Source: Streptomyces ardesiacus (GTDB lineage Bacteria; Actinomycetota; Actinomycetes; Streptomycetales; Streptomycetaceae). Taken from it: a stretch of 64,000 nt of DNA. Shown here piece after piece: positions 1 to 7,746 of this stretch; positions within the stretch are counted from its first letter, which is position 1, and each line of letters starts with the position of its first letter. The stretch is from contig NZ_BEWC01000001.1 in NCBI RefSeq assembly GCF_003112575.1, forward strand, positions 744,001 through 808,000, given 5' to 3'. The notes beneath the pieces were generated by a model, which was not told where the DNA came from, ran no database searches, and was given only the letters and a program-made list of their open reading frames with translations. The position numbers and the translations under genes are program-made.

Positions 1-585
1 CCGCCGCCCGACTGGGCCGTGGTCGGCCAGTGGCGCTCCGACTCCGACGGCACGATCGTCGAGTGGGAGGACAACCCGGAGTACCGGCCGTCCCCGGAGG
101 CGATGGGCTGGCCCGAGCCCGCCGACGAGATCGACCGGGCCATCCAGCTGGCCACCACCGGCTACGGTCCGGCCGAGGACGTCACCGCGGCCCTGTCCGG
201 TGCCGAGGTCGCCGTCCTGGTCACGGCGGACGGCGAACCGGTCCGGGCCTCCGCGCCCGACGGCACCCCCGCGGTCCCCGTCTACACCTCCCCCCGATAC
301 CTCCACGCCGCGGGCCGCCTCGCCTCCGAGAACCTCCCGGTCGGCACCCTGCTCACCCGCGTCCCCCCGGGCCACGCCCTCTACCTCAACAGCACCGCAC
401 CGGTCGGCATGGTGCTGCCGACGGAGGGCCTCGCCGACCTGCTGGAGGAGGGAGCCGCCCGGAACGACGGGGCGTCGCACTCCAGCACCGGGGCGGTCGC
501 GGTGGACGATGGTGGCCTTCCGAACGTGCCGGAGCCCGGGGTGCGGGTGGCGTCACCGGGTGGGGTGGACCGGAACTCCACCTGA
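1..585 (+). CDS. Type VII secretion system-associated protein (SseB-like), 5' partial
   Basis: The reading frame is already open at base 1 (PPPDWAVVGQW...), so the gene begins outside the window; the GTG at 19 is only an internal codon. The visible 194 residues match what I recall of the Streptomyces T7SS-associated family. It has the WAVVGQWRSD and VEWEDNPEYRPSPEAMGWP segments, followed by an SseB-type domain (AEVAVLV...PVYTSPRYLHAA...LLTRVPPGHALYLN) in the C-terminal half. Members of this family lie near ESX/WXG100 loci. Their biochemical role is not established, and no other T7SS gene is visible here. The last 40 residues are low-complexity and probably disordered. Confidence 0.8.
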   Translation, partial: PPPDWAVVGQWRSDSDGTIVEWEDNPEYRPSPEAMGWPEPADEIDRAIQLATTGYGPAEDVTAALSGAEVAVLVTADGEPVRASAPDGTPAVPVYTSPRYLHAAGRLASENLPVGTLLTRVPPGHALYLNSTAPVGMVLPTEGLADLLEEGAARNDGASHSSTGAVAVDDGGLPNVPEPGVRVASPGGVDRNST

Positions 586-653
586 TGCCCCACACAGGGC
601 CATGAGGGACGCGCCTTCGCCGTAACGCCGCCTTGGCACGAGACCCTGGGCCG

Positions 654-1391
654 ATGAAGCCGACGGACAGTGATGCCTCGTACCTGGTGGGGCTGTTCGC
701 GCTCACGGTCGCCACGGGCCTCGTGGACGCGGTCAGCTACCTGGCGCTGGACCGCGTCTTCACCGGGAACATGACCGGCAATGTGCTGTTCGTCGGCTTC
801 GGTCTTGCCGGGTCAGGAGAGGTTCCGCTGCTGAACAACGCGCTCGCCCTGGTGGGGTTCCTCGCCGGCGCGATCGTGGCCGGACGCCTCGTGCACGGGC
901 GCACGCACGTCACCCGCCTGCCCACCGCTCACCTGCTGGTCCTGTGCGGCACCGCTGCCACGGCTCTCGCGAGCGGGGTCGCCTGGCTGCTGCTGGGCGC
1001 TCCGGCCGGAGGATGGCTGATCGGGCTCACGGCTCTGCTCGCCGCGGCGATGGGCATGCAGGCGGTGGTCGCCCGCGGGGCACGGATCCCCGACGTCACC
1101 ACGGTGGTCATCACGAGCACGCTGGTGAACTTCGCGCTGGACAGCCCGCTCGCCGGCGGCACCTTCGACAAATGGGTCCGCCGCGCGGGAGCGGTGGTGT
1201 CGATGGGGGCCGGAGGGGCTCTCGGCGCGCTGCTGATCAGCGCCTGGTCCGGAGCCGGCGCGCTTCTCGTGGCCGGTGCGTGCATGACCCTCGGGGCCAT
1301 CGGGCTCGGGGCGGCGCGGCACAGGGAAGGACGCCGGGCGGCCGGCACTCGGACGGTCCTCGAACGACCCGGTGGAGAAGCCGGACGATGA
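654..1391 (+). CDS. DUF1275 (YoaK-like) integral membrane protein
   Basis: A 245-residue protein with about six hydrophobic segments. The family hallmark near the N terminus is present: a TGLVDAVSYL helix followed by FTGNMTGNVLF. This places it in the YoaK/DUF1275 family, whose transport or other role is unknown. ATG 654 was preferred over TTG 633 because it puts only a short polar stretch before the first helix. The stop overlaps an in-frame ATG of the next frame (ATGA at 1388-1391). The gene is closely followed by the SDR, so the two are probably one transcript. Confidence 0.85.
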   Translation: MKPTDSDASYLVGLFALTVATGLVDAVSYLALDRVFTGNMTGNVLFVGFGLAGSGEVPLLNNALALVGFLAGAIVAGRLVHGRTHVTRLPTAHLLVLCGTAATALASGVAWLLLGAPAGGWLIGLTALLAAAMGMQAVVARGARIPDVTTVVITSTLVNFALDSPLAGGTFDKWVRRAGAVVSMGAGGALGALLISAWSGAGALLVAGACMTLGAIGLGAARHREGRRAAGTRTVLERPGGEAGR

Positions 1392-1408
1392 ACGACAAGG
1401 AGACAGGG

Positions 1409-2263
1409 ATGAGCGAGAACCGAGTAGTGGTCGTCACCGGGGCGGCCCGCGGGATCGGTCGCGCCACGGCCGTGGCCTTCGCACGAGAGGGATACAGCGT
1501 CGCCGGGGCGGACATCGCGGCCCCGGCGAGCTCCGCGATGGACTACCACCCGGCGACGCCCGAGGACCTCGCCGAGACCGGGCGGCTCGTCCAGGAGGCC
1601 GGGGCCGCGTGGCTGCCGGTGGTCTTCGACCAGCGCGACCGCGGCGCGGTGAAGGCCGGGCTGGACCAGGTCGCAGAGCGCTTCGGGGGGATCGACGTCG
1701 TCTTCGCCAACGCCGGTATCCAGGGTTTCGCGTCCCTGCCGCAGATGAGCGACGAACTCTGGGACGACCAGATCGACGTCAACCTCACCGGCACCGCCAA
1801 CGTCCTGCGCGCCGCCGCGCCGCTCCTCGTCGAGCGCGGGGGCGGACGGATCATCGTCACGTCCTCCACCCAGGGTCAGCACGGCACCCTCGACGGCGCG
1901 GGGTATTCGGCGTCCAAGTGGGGACTGATCGGGCTGGTGAAGTCGGCGGCCCTCGACCTCGGCAAGCACGGCATCACCGTCAACGCCGTGATCCCGGGAC
2001 TGGTCAACACGGCGCTCACCCGTCACGAGGACCGCTACGCGCAGATCATCCGCACGGGCGGCCACGAGCCCACCGGCGACGTCACCGAGGACGAGCGGAC
2101 GGCGGCCGACGCCCAGCGCGGCAAGCTGCCGCTCGGAGTGCCGTGGGTCGAGCCCGAGGACGTCGCGCCGCTGGTGGTGTTCCTGGCCTCCGACGCGGCA
2201 CGCATGGTGACCGGTACGAGCTTCGCCGCCACCGGCGGCGACAGCGCCAACATCACGGCGTGA
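1409..2263 (+). CDS. SDR-family NAD(P)-dependent oxidoreductase (mycofactocin/carveol-dehydrogenase-like)
   Basis: A 284-residue classical short-chain dehydrogenase. The Rossmann glycine motif TGAARGIG is near residue 10, NAG (FANAGIQ) follows, and the catalytic Ser-Tyr-Lys is seen in IVTSS...YSASKWG. The length and the insert between YSASK and the C terminus (RHEDRYAQIIRTG...PLGVPWVEPEDVAPLVVFLASD) resemble the carveol dehydrogenase/mycofactocin-associated SDR group, which often holds its cofactor tightly. Substrate unknown. The start at ATG 1409 is set by AAGGAG at 1396-1401. An ATG at 1388 is also in frame and would overlap the DUF1275 stop. Likely co-transcribed with the DUF1275 gene. Confidence 0.9.
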   Translation: MSENRVVVVTGAARGIGRATAVAFAREGYSVAGADIAAPASSAMDYHPATPEDLAETGRLVQEAGAAWLPVVFDQRDRGAVKAGLDQVAERFGGIDVVFANAGIQGFASLPQMSDELWDDQIDVNLTGTANVLRAAAPLLVERGGGRIIVTSSTQGQHGTLDGAGYSASKWGLIGLVKSAALDLGKHGITVNAVIPGLVNTALTRHEDRYAQIIRTGGHEPTGDVTEDERTAADAQRGKLPLGVPWVEPEDVAPLVVFLASDAARMVTGTSFAATGGDSANITA

Positions 2264-2937
2264 CCCGCAACCGCTCGGGGCACGGACCGACCGTACTCGC
2301 CCACTGGCAGGAACGGCTCGGTGAACTCCCGCCCCGGGTCGGTGGGTTGCGCGCGTCTCACAAGGCGGGCCACCCGCCCCCCCGCTCGGCGTACCCCGGC
2401 CAGGCCCCCTACCCCCACGCCCCACGGGGAGTCCCGCGCCGCGGCTGCACCGGTGGCGTCGCCGACGGTGGCCGGGGGCTGAGGGCGGGCGCCGGTGACG
2501 AGAGGCGGACGGGACCGGGGCCGCGTTCGCCCAGGATGTGGCGCGGGAAGACGCGCTGGTTGCAGCCGTCGCGACCGCTGAGGATCAGGCCCATGATGTC
2601 CGCTCACCCGCCATGCACTGGGCGCGAGGTACGGCGGGGGACCGGCCCACGGCCGCCGATCAGGAGGACCACGGCGATTGTCAGGGCGAGGCAGAGCAGG
2701 CCCACGCCGAGCTGGGTCAGCCGCCAGGACCAGGTGAACGCGTCGAGTTCCACGGCGTGGGCCGTGTCGCCGAGGCGCCCCGCGCCGACCTCGGCGGCGC
2801 GGGCCGCGTCATCGAGCCTGGCCGTCGGTGGGGGACGGTGGGACGGGCGGGGCCGGTCCACTGTCGGCCCACAGGTGACCCCGCGGGGACGACGTGCACG
2901 CGTGGACCGACGGCATCCACCTCCCCGTCCGTCCGGG
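2264..2937. other. Gap with a possible remnant of a small membrane protein
   Basis: No intact gene is supported. On the minus strand, about 2604-2870, a frame ends in TWSWRLTQLGVGLLCLALTI followed by VVLLIGG and a basic tail. This looks like a genuine transmembrane C terminus, preceded by an amphipathic stretch (LDDAARAAEVGAGRLGDTAH). No convincing start codon or ribosome binding site opens the frame. A GTG near 2858 is possible. It may be a small one-helix membrane protein or the 3' end of a decayed gene. The rest of the gap shows nothing recognisable. Confidence 0.35.
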
Positions 2938-3315
2938 TCACTCGATCCAGCGCGCAGCGGCTTCGTAGGTCGTGGCCGGTGTGCTGTTGAACGCGATGGC
3001 GGCCTCGGGCGCGTAGCGCCGAACCAGGTTGACCACCTGCTCCAGGAGTTCGACCTGATCATCCGAGTGCCGCAGGCCACCGCCGATCGTGACGCACTCC
3101 CACGGATGAGCGCGCAGCGCGGTCCCGACGACCTCGCCCACGTCGTCGCTTCCGTCCACGCCGATCAGGCAGGTCTCCACCCCCACGCCGTGTTCGGCGA
3201 ACTTCGACAGCCCCGCCTCGATCGCCTTGGCGGCCGGCGCGGGATCCCAGGGCCCCGGCACCCGAAACGGATCAAGCCCGATGACGAGGACGCGGGGTGC
3301 ATCAGAGGTGTCCAT
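2938..3315 (-). CDS. Conserved hypothetical protein, 125 aa
   Basis: The protein starts MDTSDAPRVLVIGLDPFRVP and runs 125 residues with good Streptomyces codon bias. It reads as a single alpha/beta domain: a hydrophobic first strand (RVLVIGLDP), a PGPWDPAPAAKAIEAGL helix, a second strand (VETCLIGVD) and a third (WECVTIGGGLR), ending with a helix in EAAARWIE. I recall similar small proteins from several actinobacteria with no assigned function. The VTIGGG turn could bind a phosphate or nucleotide, but that is a guess. It stands alone, separated from the neighbouring regulator. Confidence 0.75.
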   Translation of the reverse strand: MDTSDAPRVLVIGLDPFRVPGPWDPAPAAKAIEAGLSKFAEHGVGVETCLIGVDGSDDVGEVVGTALRAHPWECVTIGGGLRHSDDQVELLEQVVNLVRRYAPEAAIAFNSTPATTYEAAARWIE

Positions 3316-3471
3316 GTCCGGACGATATGGCGGTGGCCGCTGAACGGCCCGTCGCCGGCCCTGTCCCCACGGTGGACACATGCGTAAACGTCAACTCCTG
3401 CCGGTCTACGTCGCAATGACCGTGACACGGACGGCATCGAGGAACTCACCCTCCCTGTCGCGGGATGAACA

Positions 3472-3516
3472 GCTGTGAAGCCACTGGGTCAACTGGTTGA
3501 AGGGCTGTGAAGCCAC
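3472..3516. repeat. Short direct repeat downstream of the GlxA-type gene
   Basis: GCTGTGAAGCCAC occurs at 3472-3484 and again at 3504-3516, 32 bp apart. Each copy is followed by a similar GGTT...GAAGG segment, the second of which contains the stop of the regulator gene. It looks like a small local duplication of the gene's 3' end. Confidence 0.6.
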
Positions 3517-3520
3517 CGGT

Positions 3521-4459
3521 TCAGCTGAAGGTGCGTCGGTAGGTCTGCGGGCTGACGCCGGTGGTGCGTTTGAAGCGGTCGCGGAAGGTGGTGGACGAGC
3601 CGAAGCCGACCTGGCCGCCGATGCGCTCCACGGAGTGCTCCGTGGTTTCCAGCAGGTGCTGTGCCTGGCGGATGCGGGCCCGGTGGAGCCACTGGAGCGG
3701 GGTGGTGCCGGTCTGGTCGCGGAAGCGCCGGATCAGGGTCCGGGTACTGGTCCCGGCCTGCGCGGCGATGTCGGCCAGGGTGAGGTCGCGGGCCAGGTTC
3801 TCCCGCAGCCAGGTGAGCAGCGCCTCCAGTTCGGAGCCCTTCGGCGCGGGGGCGTGGTCGTGGACGATGAACTGTGCCTGGCCCCCGTCGCGTTCGAGCG
3901 GCATCACCGACAGGCGGGCGGCGTGCGCGGCGACCGCCGACCCGTAGTCCCGTCGGATCATGTGCAGGCACAGGTCCATGCCCGCGGCCGCGCCGGCCGA
4001 GGTGAGGAACTGCCCGTTGTCGACGTAGAGGACGTCCGGGTCGACGTCGACCTCCGGGTGGAGGGTGGACAGCAACCCGGCCGCGCGCCAGTGGGTCGTG
4101 ACGCGCAGCCCGTCGAGGAGCCCGGTGGCGGCGAGGGGGAAGGTGCCCACGCAGACGGAGGCGATCCGGGTGCCGTCGGCGGCGGCCGACCTCAGCGCGT
4201 CGCGTACGGCGGTGGACGGCGGGACCGTGGGATCGGTGACGCCCGGCACGATGATCGTGTCCGCGTCCCGGAGGCCCTCCAGACCCCAGGGGGCACGCAG
4301 GGTGAAGGCGCCGGTGTCGACCTCGTCGTGCTCGGCGCAGACCCGGACCTGATACCCCGGCCGTCCGTCGGGCAGGCAGGTCCGGGAGAAGACCTCGATC
4401 GGGGTGGACAGGTCGAACGGGATCACCTGGTCCAGCGCGAGAACGGCGACTGTGTGCAT
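3521..4459 (-). CDS. GlxA-family AraC-type transcriptional regulator with DJ-1/PfpI-like sensor domain
   Basis: A 312-residue two-domain regulator. Residues about 1-190 form a class I glutamine-amidotransferase-like (DJ-1/PfpI) domain with the nucleophile-elbow cysteine in ASVCVGTFPLA. Residues about 210-312 form an AraC-type double helix-turn-helix (LTLADIAAQAGTSTRTLIRR and the second HTH IGGQVGFGSSTTFRDRFKRTTGVSPQTYR). Such proteins sense small metabolites; the ligand here is unknown. The gene faces the DJ-1/PfpI gene at 4657, and the shared 197-bp intergenic region contains an inverted repeat, so control of both genes is likely. Confidence 0.93.
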   Translation of the reverse strand: MHTVAVLALDQVIPFDLSTPIEVFSRTCLPDGRPGYQVRVCAEHDEVDTGAFTLRAPWGLEGLRDADTIIVPGVTDPTVPPSTAVRDALRSAAADGTRIASVCVGTFPLAATGLLDGLRVTTHWRAAGLLSTLHPEVDVDPDVLYVDNGQFLTSAGAAAGMDLCLHMIRRDYGSAVAAHAARLSVMPLERDGGQAQFIVHDHAPAPKGSELEALLTWLRENLARDLTLADIAAQAGTSTRTLIRRFRDQTGTTPLQWLHRARIRQAQHLLETTEHSVERIGGQVGFGSSTTFRDRFKRTTGVSPQTYRRTFS

Positions 4460-4550
4460 GGCCGGAACCTACCTCGTTTCCACCCGACGGATACGGGCCC
4501 GGCATGCAGAAAACCCCATGTCAACGCAGATCAGAAGCCTTCTGAGGCAT

Positions 4551-4587
4551 GTGGCACTTTCCCGTTGACAACTGTCACTTGTGCCAC
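4551..4587. promoter_or_regulatory. Candidate operator between the GlxA regulator and the DJ-1 operon
   Basis: GTGGCAC (4551-4557) and GTGCCAC (4581-4587) are exact inverse complements separated by 23 bp. The spacer contains a further near-palindrome, TTGACAACTGTCA. The position, between divergent start codons, fits a binding site for the adjacent GlxA-type regulator. The assignment is inferred. Confidence 0.4.
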
Positions 4588-4656
4588 TGGGCGATCTCGT
4601 CGGCGGACGGTTGACTTCAACGCGTCGGAGAGAGATCGGCCCGGAAGGAGTGCTCC

Positions 4657-5358
4657 ATGCATATCCAATTCGTCTTGTTCGACGGTTTCGACCCACTCGA
4701 TGTCGTCGCCCCCTACGAGGTGCTGTACGCCGGCGGTACGGCATCGGGTGGCGCGGTGACCGTCGAGTTGGTCACCGCGGAAGGCTCCCGCGAGGTGATC
4801 AGCGGCACCGGGGGACTGGCACTGCGGGCTACCGGGACCCTTGACCTGGAGCGGGCGGACATGGTTCTGGTGCCCGGTGCCTCCGGCCGCGTGGGAGAAC
4901 CCGGCGAGGTCCCGGAAGGAGAGACGGGCGCCGGCGAGTGGAAGCAGGACGAGTCCGTCCCGGTGCTGCTGGGCCGCACGCTGACCACCGAGCTCCCCGC
5001 GCTCCTCAAGCAGGCCATGGACGACCCGGACGTCTCCGTCGCCACCGTGTGCGGTGGCTCGCTCGTCCTGGCCATGGCCGGCCTGCTGGAGGGGCGTCAC
5101 GCCACCACCCATCACATGGGCCTCGACATGCTGGACGCCACCGGCGCCCACGCGGTCCGCGCCCGCATCGTGGACGACGGCGACCTGATCAGCGGCGCCG
5201 GCGTCACCTCCGGGCTCGATCTGGGCCTGTACCTGCTGGAGCGCGAGGTCGGCCCCCGCGTCGCGCACGCCGTCGAAGAGCTCTTCTCCCACGAGCGGCG
5301 CGGCACCGTCTGGCGCGCCCAGGGCCCGACGCCCACCACTCCGGAGCACCAGGCGTGA
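4657..5358 (+). CDS. DJ-1/PfpI family protein
   Basis: A 233-residue intracellular protein of the DJ-1/PfpI/isonitrile-hydratase-like group. It has the N-terminal strand MHIQFVLFDGFDPLDVVAPYEVL, a VLVPGASG loop, and the nucleophile elbow in ATVCGGSLVLAMAGLLEGRHATTHH, where the Cys is the expected catalytic or sensing residue. An acidic insert (about residues 70-110) lengthens it relative to the typical domain. GAAGGAG-type ribosome binding sequence precedes ATG 4657. Its stop overlaps the next gene's GTG (GTGA), making it the first gene of a four-gene overlapping cluster. Confidence 0.88.
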   Translation: MHIQFVLFDGFDPLDVVAPYEVLYAGGTASGGAVTVELVTAEGSREVISGTGGLALRATGTLDLERADMVLVPGASGRVGEPGEVPEGETGAGEWKQDESVPVLLGRTLTTELPALLKQAMDDPDVSVATVCGGSLVLAMAGLLEGRHATTHHMGLDMLDATGAHAVRARIVDDGDLISGAGVTSGLDLGLYLLEREVGPRVAHAVEELFSHERRGTVWRAQGPTPTTPEHQA

Positions 5359-5831
5359 CCAAGCTCCTTCTGTCCCTGCACGTCCTGGCCGCGATCATCG
5401 CCGTCGGCCCGGTCACCGTCGCCGCGAGCATGTTTCCCGCCACGCTGCGCCGCGCCCTCGGCGACTCCGCCGACGGCAACGCCCGTGCCGTTCTGCACAC
5501 GCTGCACCGCATCTGCCGGATCTACGCGGGCGTCGGCATCGCCGTTCCCCTCTTCGGTTTCGCCACGGCCAGCAGTCTCGGTGTCCTCGGCGACGCCTGG
5601 CTGATCACCTCGATCCTGCTGACGGCAACGGCCGCCGCCGTACTGACCTTCCTGATCCTGCCCGCCCAGGACCGCGCCGTGGCCGCGACGACGGGTTCTG
5701 CCGCACCGCCGTCGGCGCCGGCTCCCCCGTCGTCGGCCCGGCTCGCCATGGCCACGGGCATCTTCAACCTGCTCTGGGCCACCGTCACCGTACTGATGAT
5801 CATCCGCCCCGGCTCCACCACGGGGGCATGA
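5355..5831 (+). CDS. DUF2269-like integral membrane protein
   Basis: A 158-residue protein with four predicted membrane helices: TKLLLSLHVLAAIIAVGPVT, a helix around AGVGIAVPLFGFA, WLITSILLTATAAAVLTFLI, and a last helix near FNLLWATVTVLMII. The opening KLLLSLHVLAAI with a membrane-embedded His resembles DUF2269 family proteins. The start GTG 5355 overlaps the upstream stop and its own stop overlaps the next ATG, so translation is probably coupled. Function unknown. Confidence 0.75.
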   Translation: MTKLLLSLHVLAAIIAVGPVTVAASMFPATLRRALGDSADGNARAVLHTLHRICRIYAGVGIAVPLFGFATASSLGVLGDAWLITSILLTATAAAVLTFLILPAQDRAVAATTGSAAPPSAPAPPSSARLAMATGIFNLLWATVTVLMIIRPGSTTGA

Positions 5832-6130
5832 CCGTGCGCCTCCCGCCTCCGCCCCACCTGCGCATCGCGGCTCACGCCGAGCTGATCTCCCTGGTCGTGA
5901 TGCTGACCAATGTCTTCACCGTCCACCTCAAGCCTCTCTCGTCCCTGATGGGCCCCACCCACGGCTGCGCCTACCTGTTCGTCGTCATCACGACCTGGCG
6001 CCTCAGGCAGGCCCGGGCCGCCGCCAAGGTCCTGGCCCTCGTCCCGGGGGCCGGCGGGCTGCTCGCGGTGCGACGGCTCGACCGCGGCGATGCGGCCCGC
6101 CCCCAGGAGAAAGAAGCCCTTCCCTCATGA
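5828..6130 (+). CDS. Small membrane protein, DUF3817-like
   Basis: A 100-residue protein. An N-terminal amphipathic region is followed by a hydrophobic helix (AELISLVVMLTNVFTVHL), a GPTHGCAYLFVVITTW segment resembling the GPxHG signature of DUF3817 proteins, and a third hydrophobic stretch (VLALVPGAGGLLAV). It has ATGA overlaps with both neighbours. The function is unknown, and the DUF assignment rests on the HG-containing helix only. Confidence 0.6.
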   Translation: MTVRLPPPPHLRIAAHAELISLVVMLTNVFTVHLKPLSSLMGPTHGCAYLFVVITTWRLRQARAAAKVLALVPGAGGLLAVRRLDRGDAARPQEKEALPS

Positions 6131-6621
6131 GCCTCGTGTCACCGGTGATCGTCGGCATCATCTACTGCCTGCTGATGTCCCTGATCAAAGAACCACACCG
6201 ACGCCGCTTCAACGCGATCATGGTGGGCGGAGCCGGCGCCGCCTATCTGAGCGGGGGCGGATTCGGTCCGTGGGAGATCCCCTTCGTCGCACTCGTGGCT
6301 TACGTCGCCTACCGCGGCCTGGACTCCTGGACCTTCATCGGCCTCGGCTGGCTGCTCCACACGGCCTGGGACCTGGTCCACCACCTCAAGGGCAATCCGA
6401 TTCTGCCCTTCTACCACGACTCCTCCCTGGCCTGCGCCATCTGTGATCCGGTCATCGCCCTGTGGTGCTTCCGCGGAGGCCCCTCCCTGATCGCGCTCGT
6501 CCGCCGCGGGTTCGGGCCCGGCCGCACAGCGGACCACTCCCACGATCACGCTGAGGACCTGCCCGAGGCGCCCCGCCGGCGCGGGCCGGTGCATAGAATT
6601 CGATCCCATGCCGAAGCTTGA
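6127..6621 (+). CDS. DUF6010-like integral membrane protein
   Basis: A 164-residue protein with at least four hydrophobic segments (SPVIVGIIYCLLMSL, AIMVGGAGAAYLSGGGF, IPFVALVAYVAYRGL, FIGLGWLLHTAWDLVHH). The WLLHTAWDLVHHLKG and FYHDSSLACAICDPVIALWC motifs are rich in His, Asp and Cys, as I remember for DUF6010 proteins. The C-terminal tail is charged and His-rich (DHSHDHAEDL), possibly metal-binding. It is the last gene of the overlapping cluster starting with the DJ-1 protein. The frame then runs 14 nt into the next coding sequence. Confidence 0.72.
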   Translation: MSLVSPVIVGIIYCLLMSLIKEPHRRRFNAIMVGGAGAAYLSGGGFGPWEIPFVALVAYVAYRGLDSWTFIGLGWLLHTAWDLVHHLKGNPILPFYHDSSLACAICDPVIALWCFRGGPSLIALVRRGFGPGRTADHSHDHAEDLPEAPRRRGPVHRIRSHAEA

Positions 6622-6967
6622 CGAGCTGCTCGTTGCCATAGCCGCCCTTGTGGAGTCCGGGCAGAGCAACCAGATGTCCCTGACCGTGGTCACCGGTGGT
6701 GCTGTCATCACCGGCCGGCTGGCTCCGGAAGCCATGTGGAGGAAGAGGGTGTCGGAGGTGCTGACGGACTCCGCCGACCTGGGCGAGTTCTCCACCCTCT
6801 TCGACACCCCCGCGAGGAAGGACGGACCGCCCACGTATCTGCATTTCCACGTCGCCCGGATCCTGCAGGGCACGGTGGGGATCCCGGAGACAGGCGGGAT
6901 GTACCGCGTCGCGATCGAGGACGTCAGTGCCTGGACCATGGGCGACTTCAGCTACTCCGACCACTGA
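6608..6967 (+). CDS. Conserved hypothetical protein, GvpU-like
   Basis: A 119-residue soluble protein starting inside the end of the DUF6010 gene (14-nt overlap). Helix ELLVAIAALVESGQ is followed by a two-strand unit SLTVVTGGAVITGRLAP, a middle helix, and YLHFHVARILQG...YRVAIEDVSAWTMGDFSY. This layout resembles gas-vesicle accessory protein GvpU, which also has a short helix followed by a 'G..I.G.L' hairpin. No other gas-vesicle gene is nearby, so the resemblance may be only structural. Confidence 0.6.
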   Translation: MPKLDELLVAIAALVESGQSNQMSLTVVTGGAVITGRLAPEAMWRKRVSEVLTDSADLGEFSTLFDTPARKDGPPTYLHFHVARILQGTVGIPETGGMYRVAIEDVSAWTMGDFSYSDH

Positions 6968-7046
6968 CTCACCGACCCACGGCTCACAGTGAGGCCCCGG
7001 AGGAAGACCTTCGGTTCGTAGAACCTGGAAGAGAGGAAGAGAGAAA

Positions 7047-7079
7047 GGCAGCCCCGCCCCTCGTGGACGCGGGGCTGCC
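7047..7079. terminator. Intrinsic terminator-like hairpin
   Basis: A perfect 11-bp stem, GGCAGCCCCGC (7047-7057) against GCGGGGCTGCC (7069-7079), with an 11-nt loop. It lies about 80 nt after the GvpU-like gene and probably ends the 4657-6967 transcript. No T-run follows, as is usual in Streptomyces. Confidence 0.7.
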
Positions 7080-7469
7080 CCGGCACGCACCCGAACTCCC
7101 GGCTCACCCTGAGGACCCCGTCGGCCCGCAGCGGGTGTACAAGTGTCCCGGCGTGCTGACCTGGCGGCCGCCGCAACAGGGCTCTGGGCCCGGATGCCTG
7201 GCTTCCGTCTGTAAGGTGTGTCACGTGGCTCGTCAGCTCGCTCGCGGTATGGGGGCGCTCTGCAAGGACCGCGGCCGTGCCAGGCCGACGCGGTGCCCGC
7301 ACGCGCGTACCGGGCGGCGTCGCGGACGACTGGCTGCGGCGCCGGTGAGGCCGACCGGCGCGGGACCGTCGACAGCGTTTGTAAGTGCTACGTCCCACAC
7401 GGGTTCGGCGCGTTCCGCGGGCGAAGCCGCCCTGGGACCCTCACCGGGACGAAGGTCGGCCTGCGACAG

Positions 7470-7742
7470 GTCAGGGAAGGCTGGCCCGCGCCACCGCCTC
7501 GCGAAGACCCGCCGTCCTGCCGGTCAACTTCCTCCCGGATGAGAGCGGTGCCGTGCTGTTGCGCACGTCGGCTTACTCCGAGCTGGTCCGTGCCATCGAC
7601 GGCGCCGTGGTCGCTTTCGAGGCCGACGAAGTCGACACCGTGACGCACTCCGGCTGGAGTGTCGTCGTCACCGGCCTCGCCTCGGCGGTCACCGATCCCG
7701 AGGAACACGAGCAACTGATCCGCACCGGTCCCCGTTTGCTTG
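7470..7742 (+). pseudogene. Remnant of a PPOX-class (pyridoxamine 5'-phosphate oxidase-like) FMN protein
   Basis: An open frame reads RRPAVLPVNFLPDESG, AVLLRTSAYSELVRAIDGAV, VAFEADEVDTVTHSGWSVVV and TGLASAVTDPEEHEQLIRTG. This is the characteristic core of actinobacterial PPOX-class FMN-binding proteins: VLPVNF strand, then AFE.D, then GWSVVVTG.A. It lacks a proper start and N-terminal strand, and homology stops at about 7742, so both ends are missing. Intact relatives often lie in redox/hypoxia-stress (DosR-like) clusters. A partially palindromic GGGACGAAGGTCGGCC at 7446-7461 could be a degenerate DosR-type box. Confidence 0.7.
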
Positions 7743-7746
7743 GTCA

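Noticed and set aside
6608..6967. Gas-vesicle cluster suggested by a GvpU-like protein
   Set aside because: No gvp structural or accessory genes are in the window; similarity is limited to a short helix-hairpin unit.
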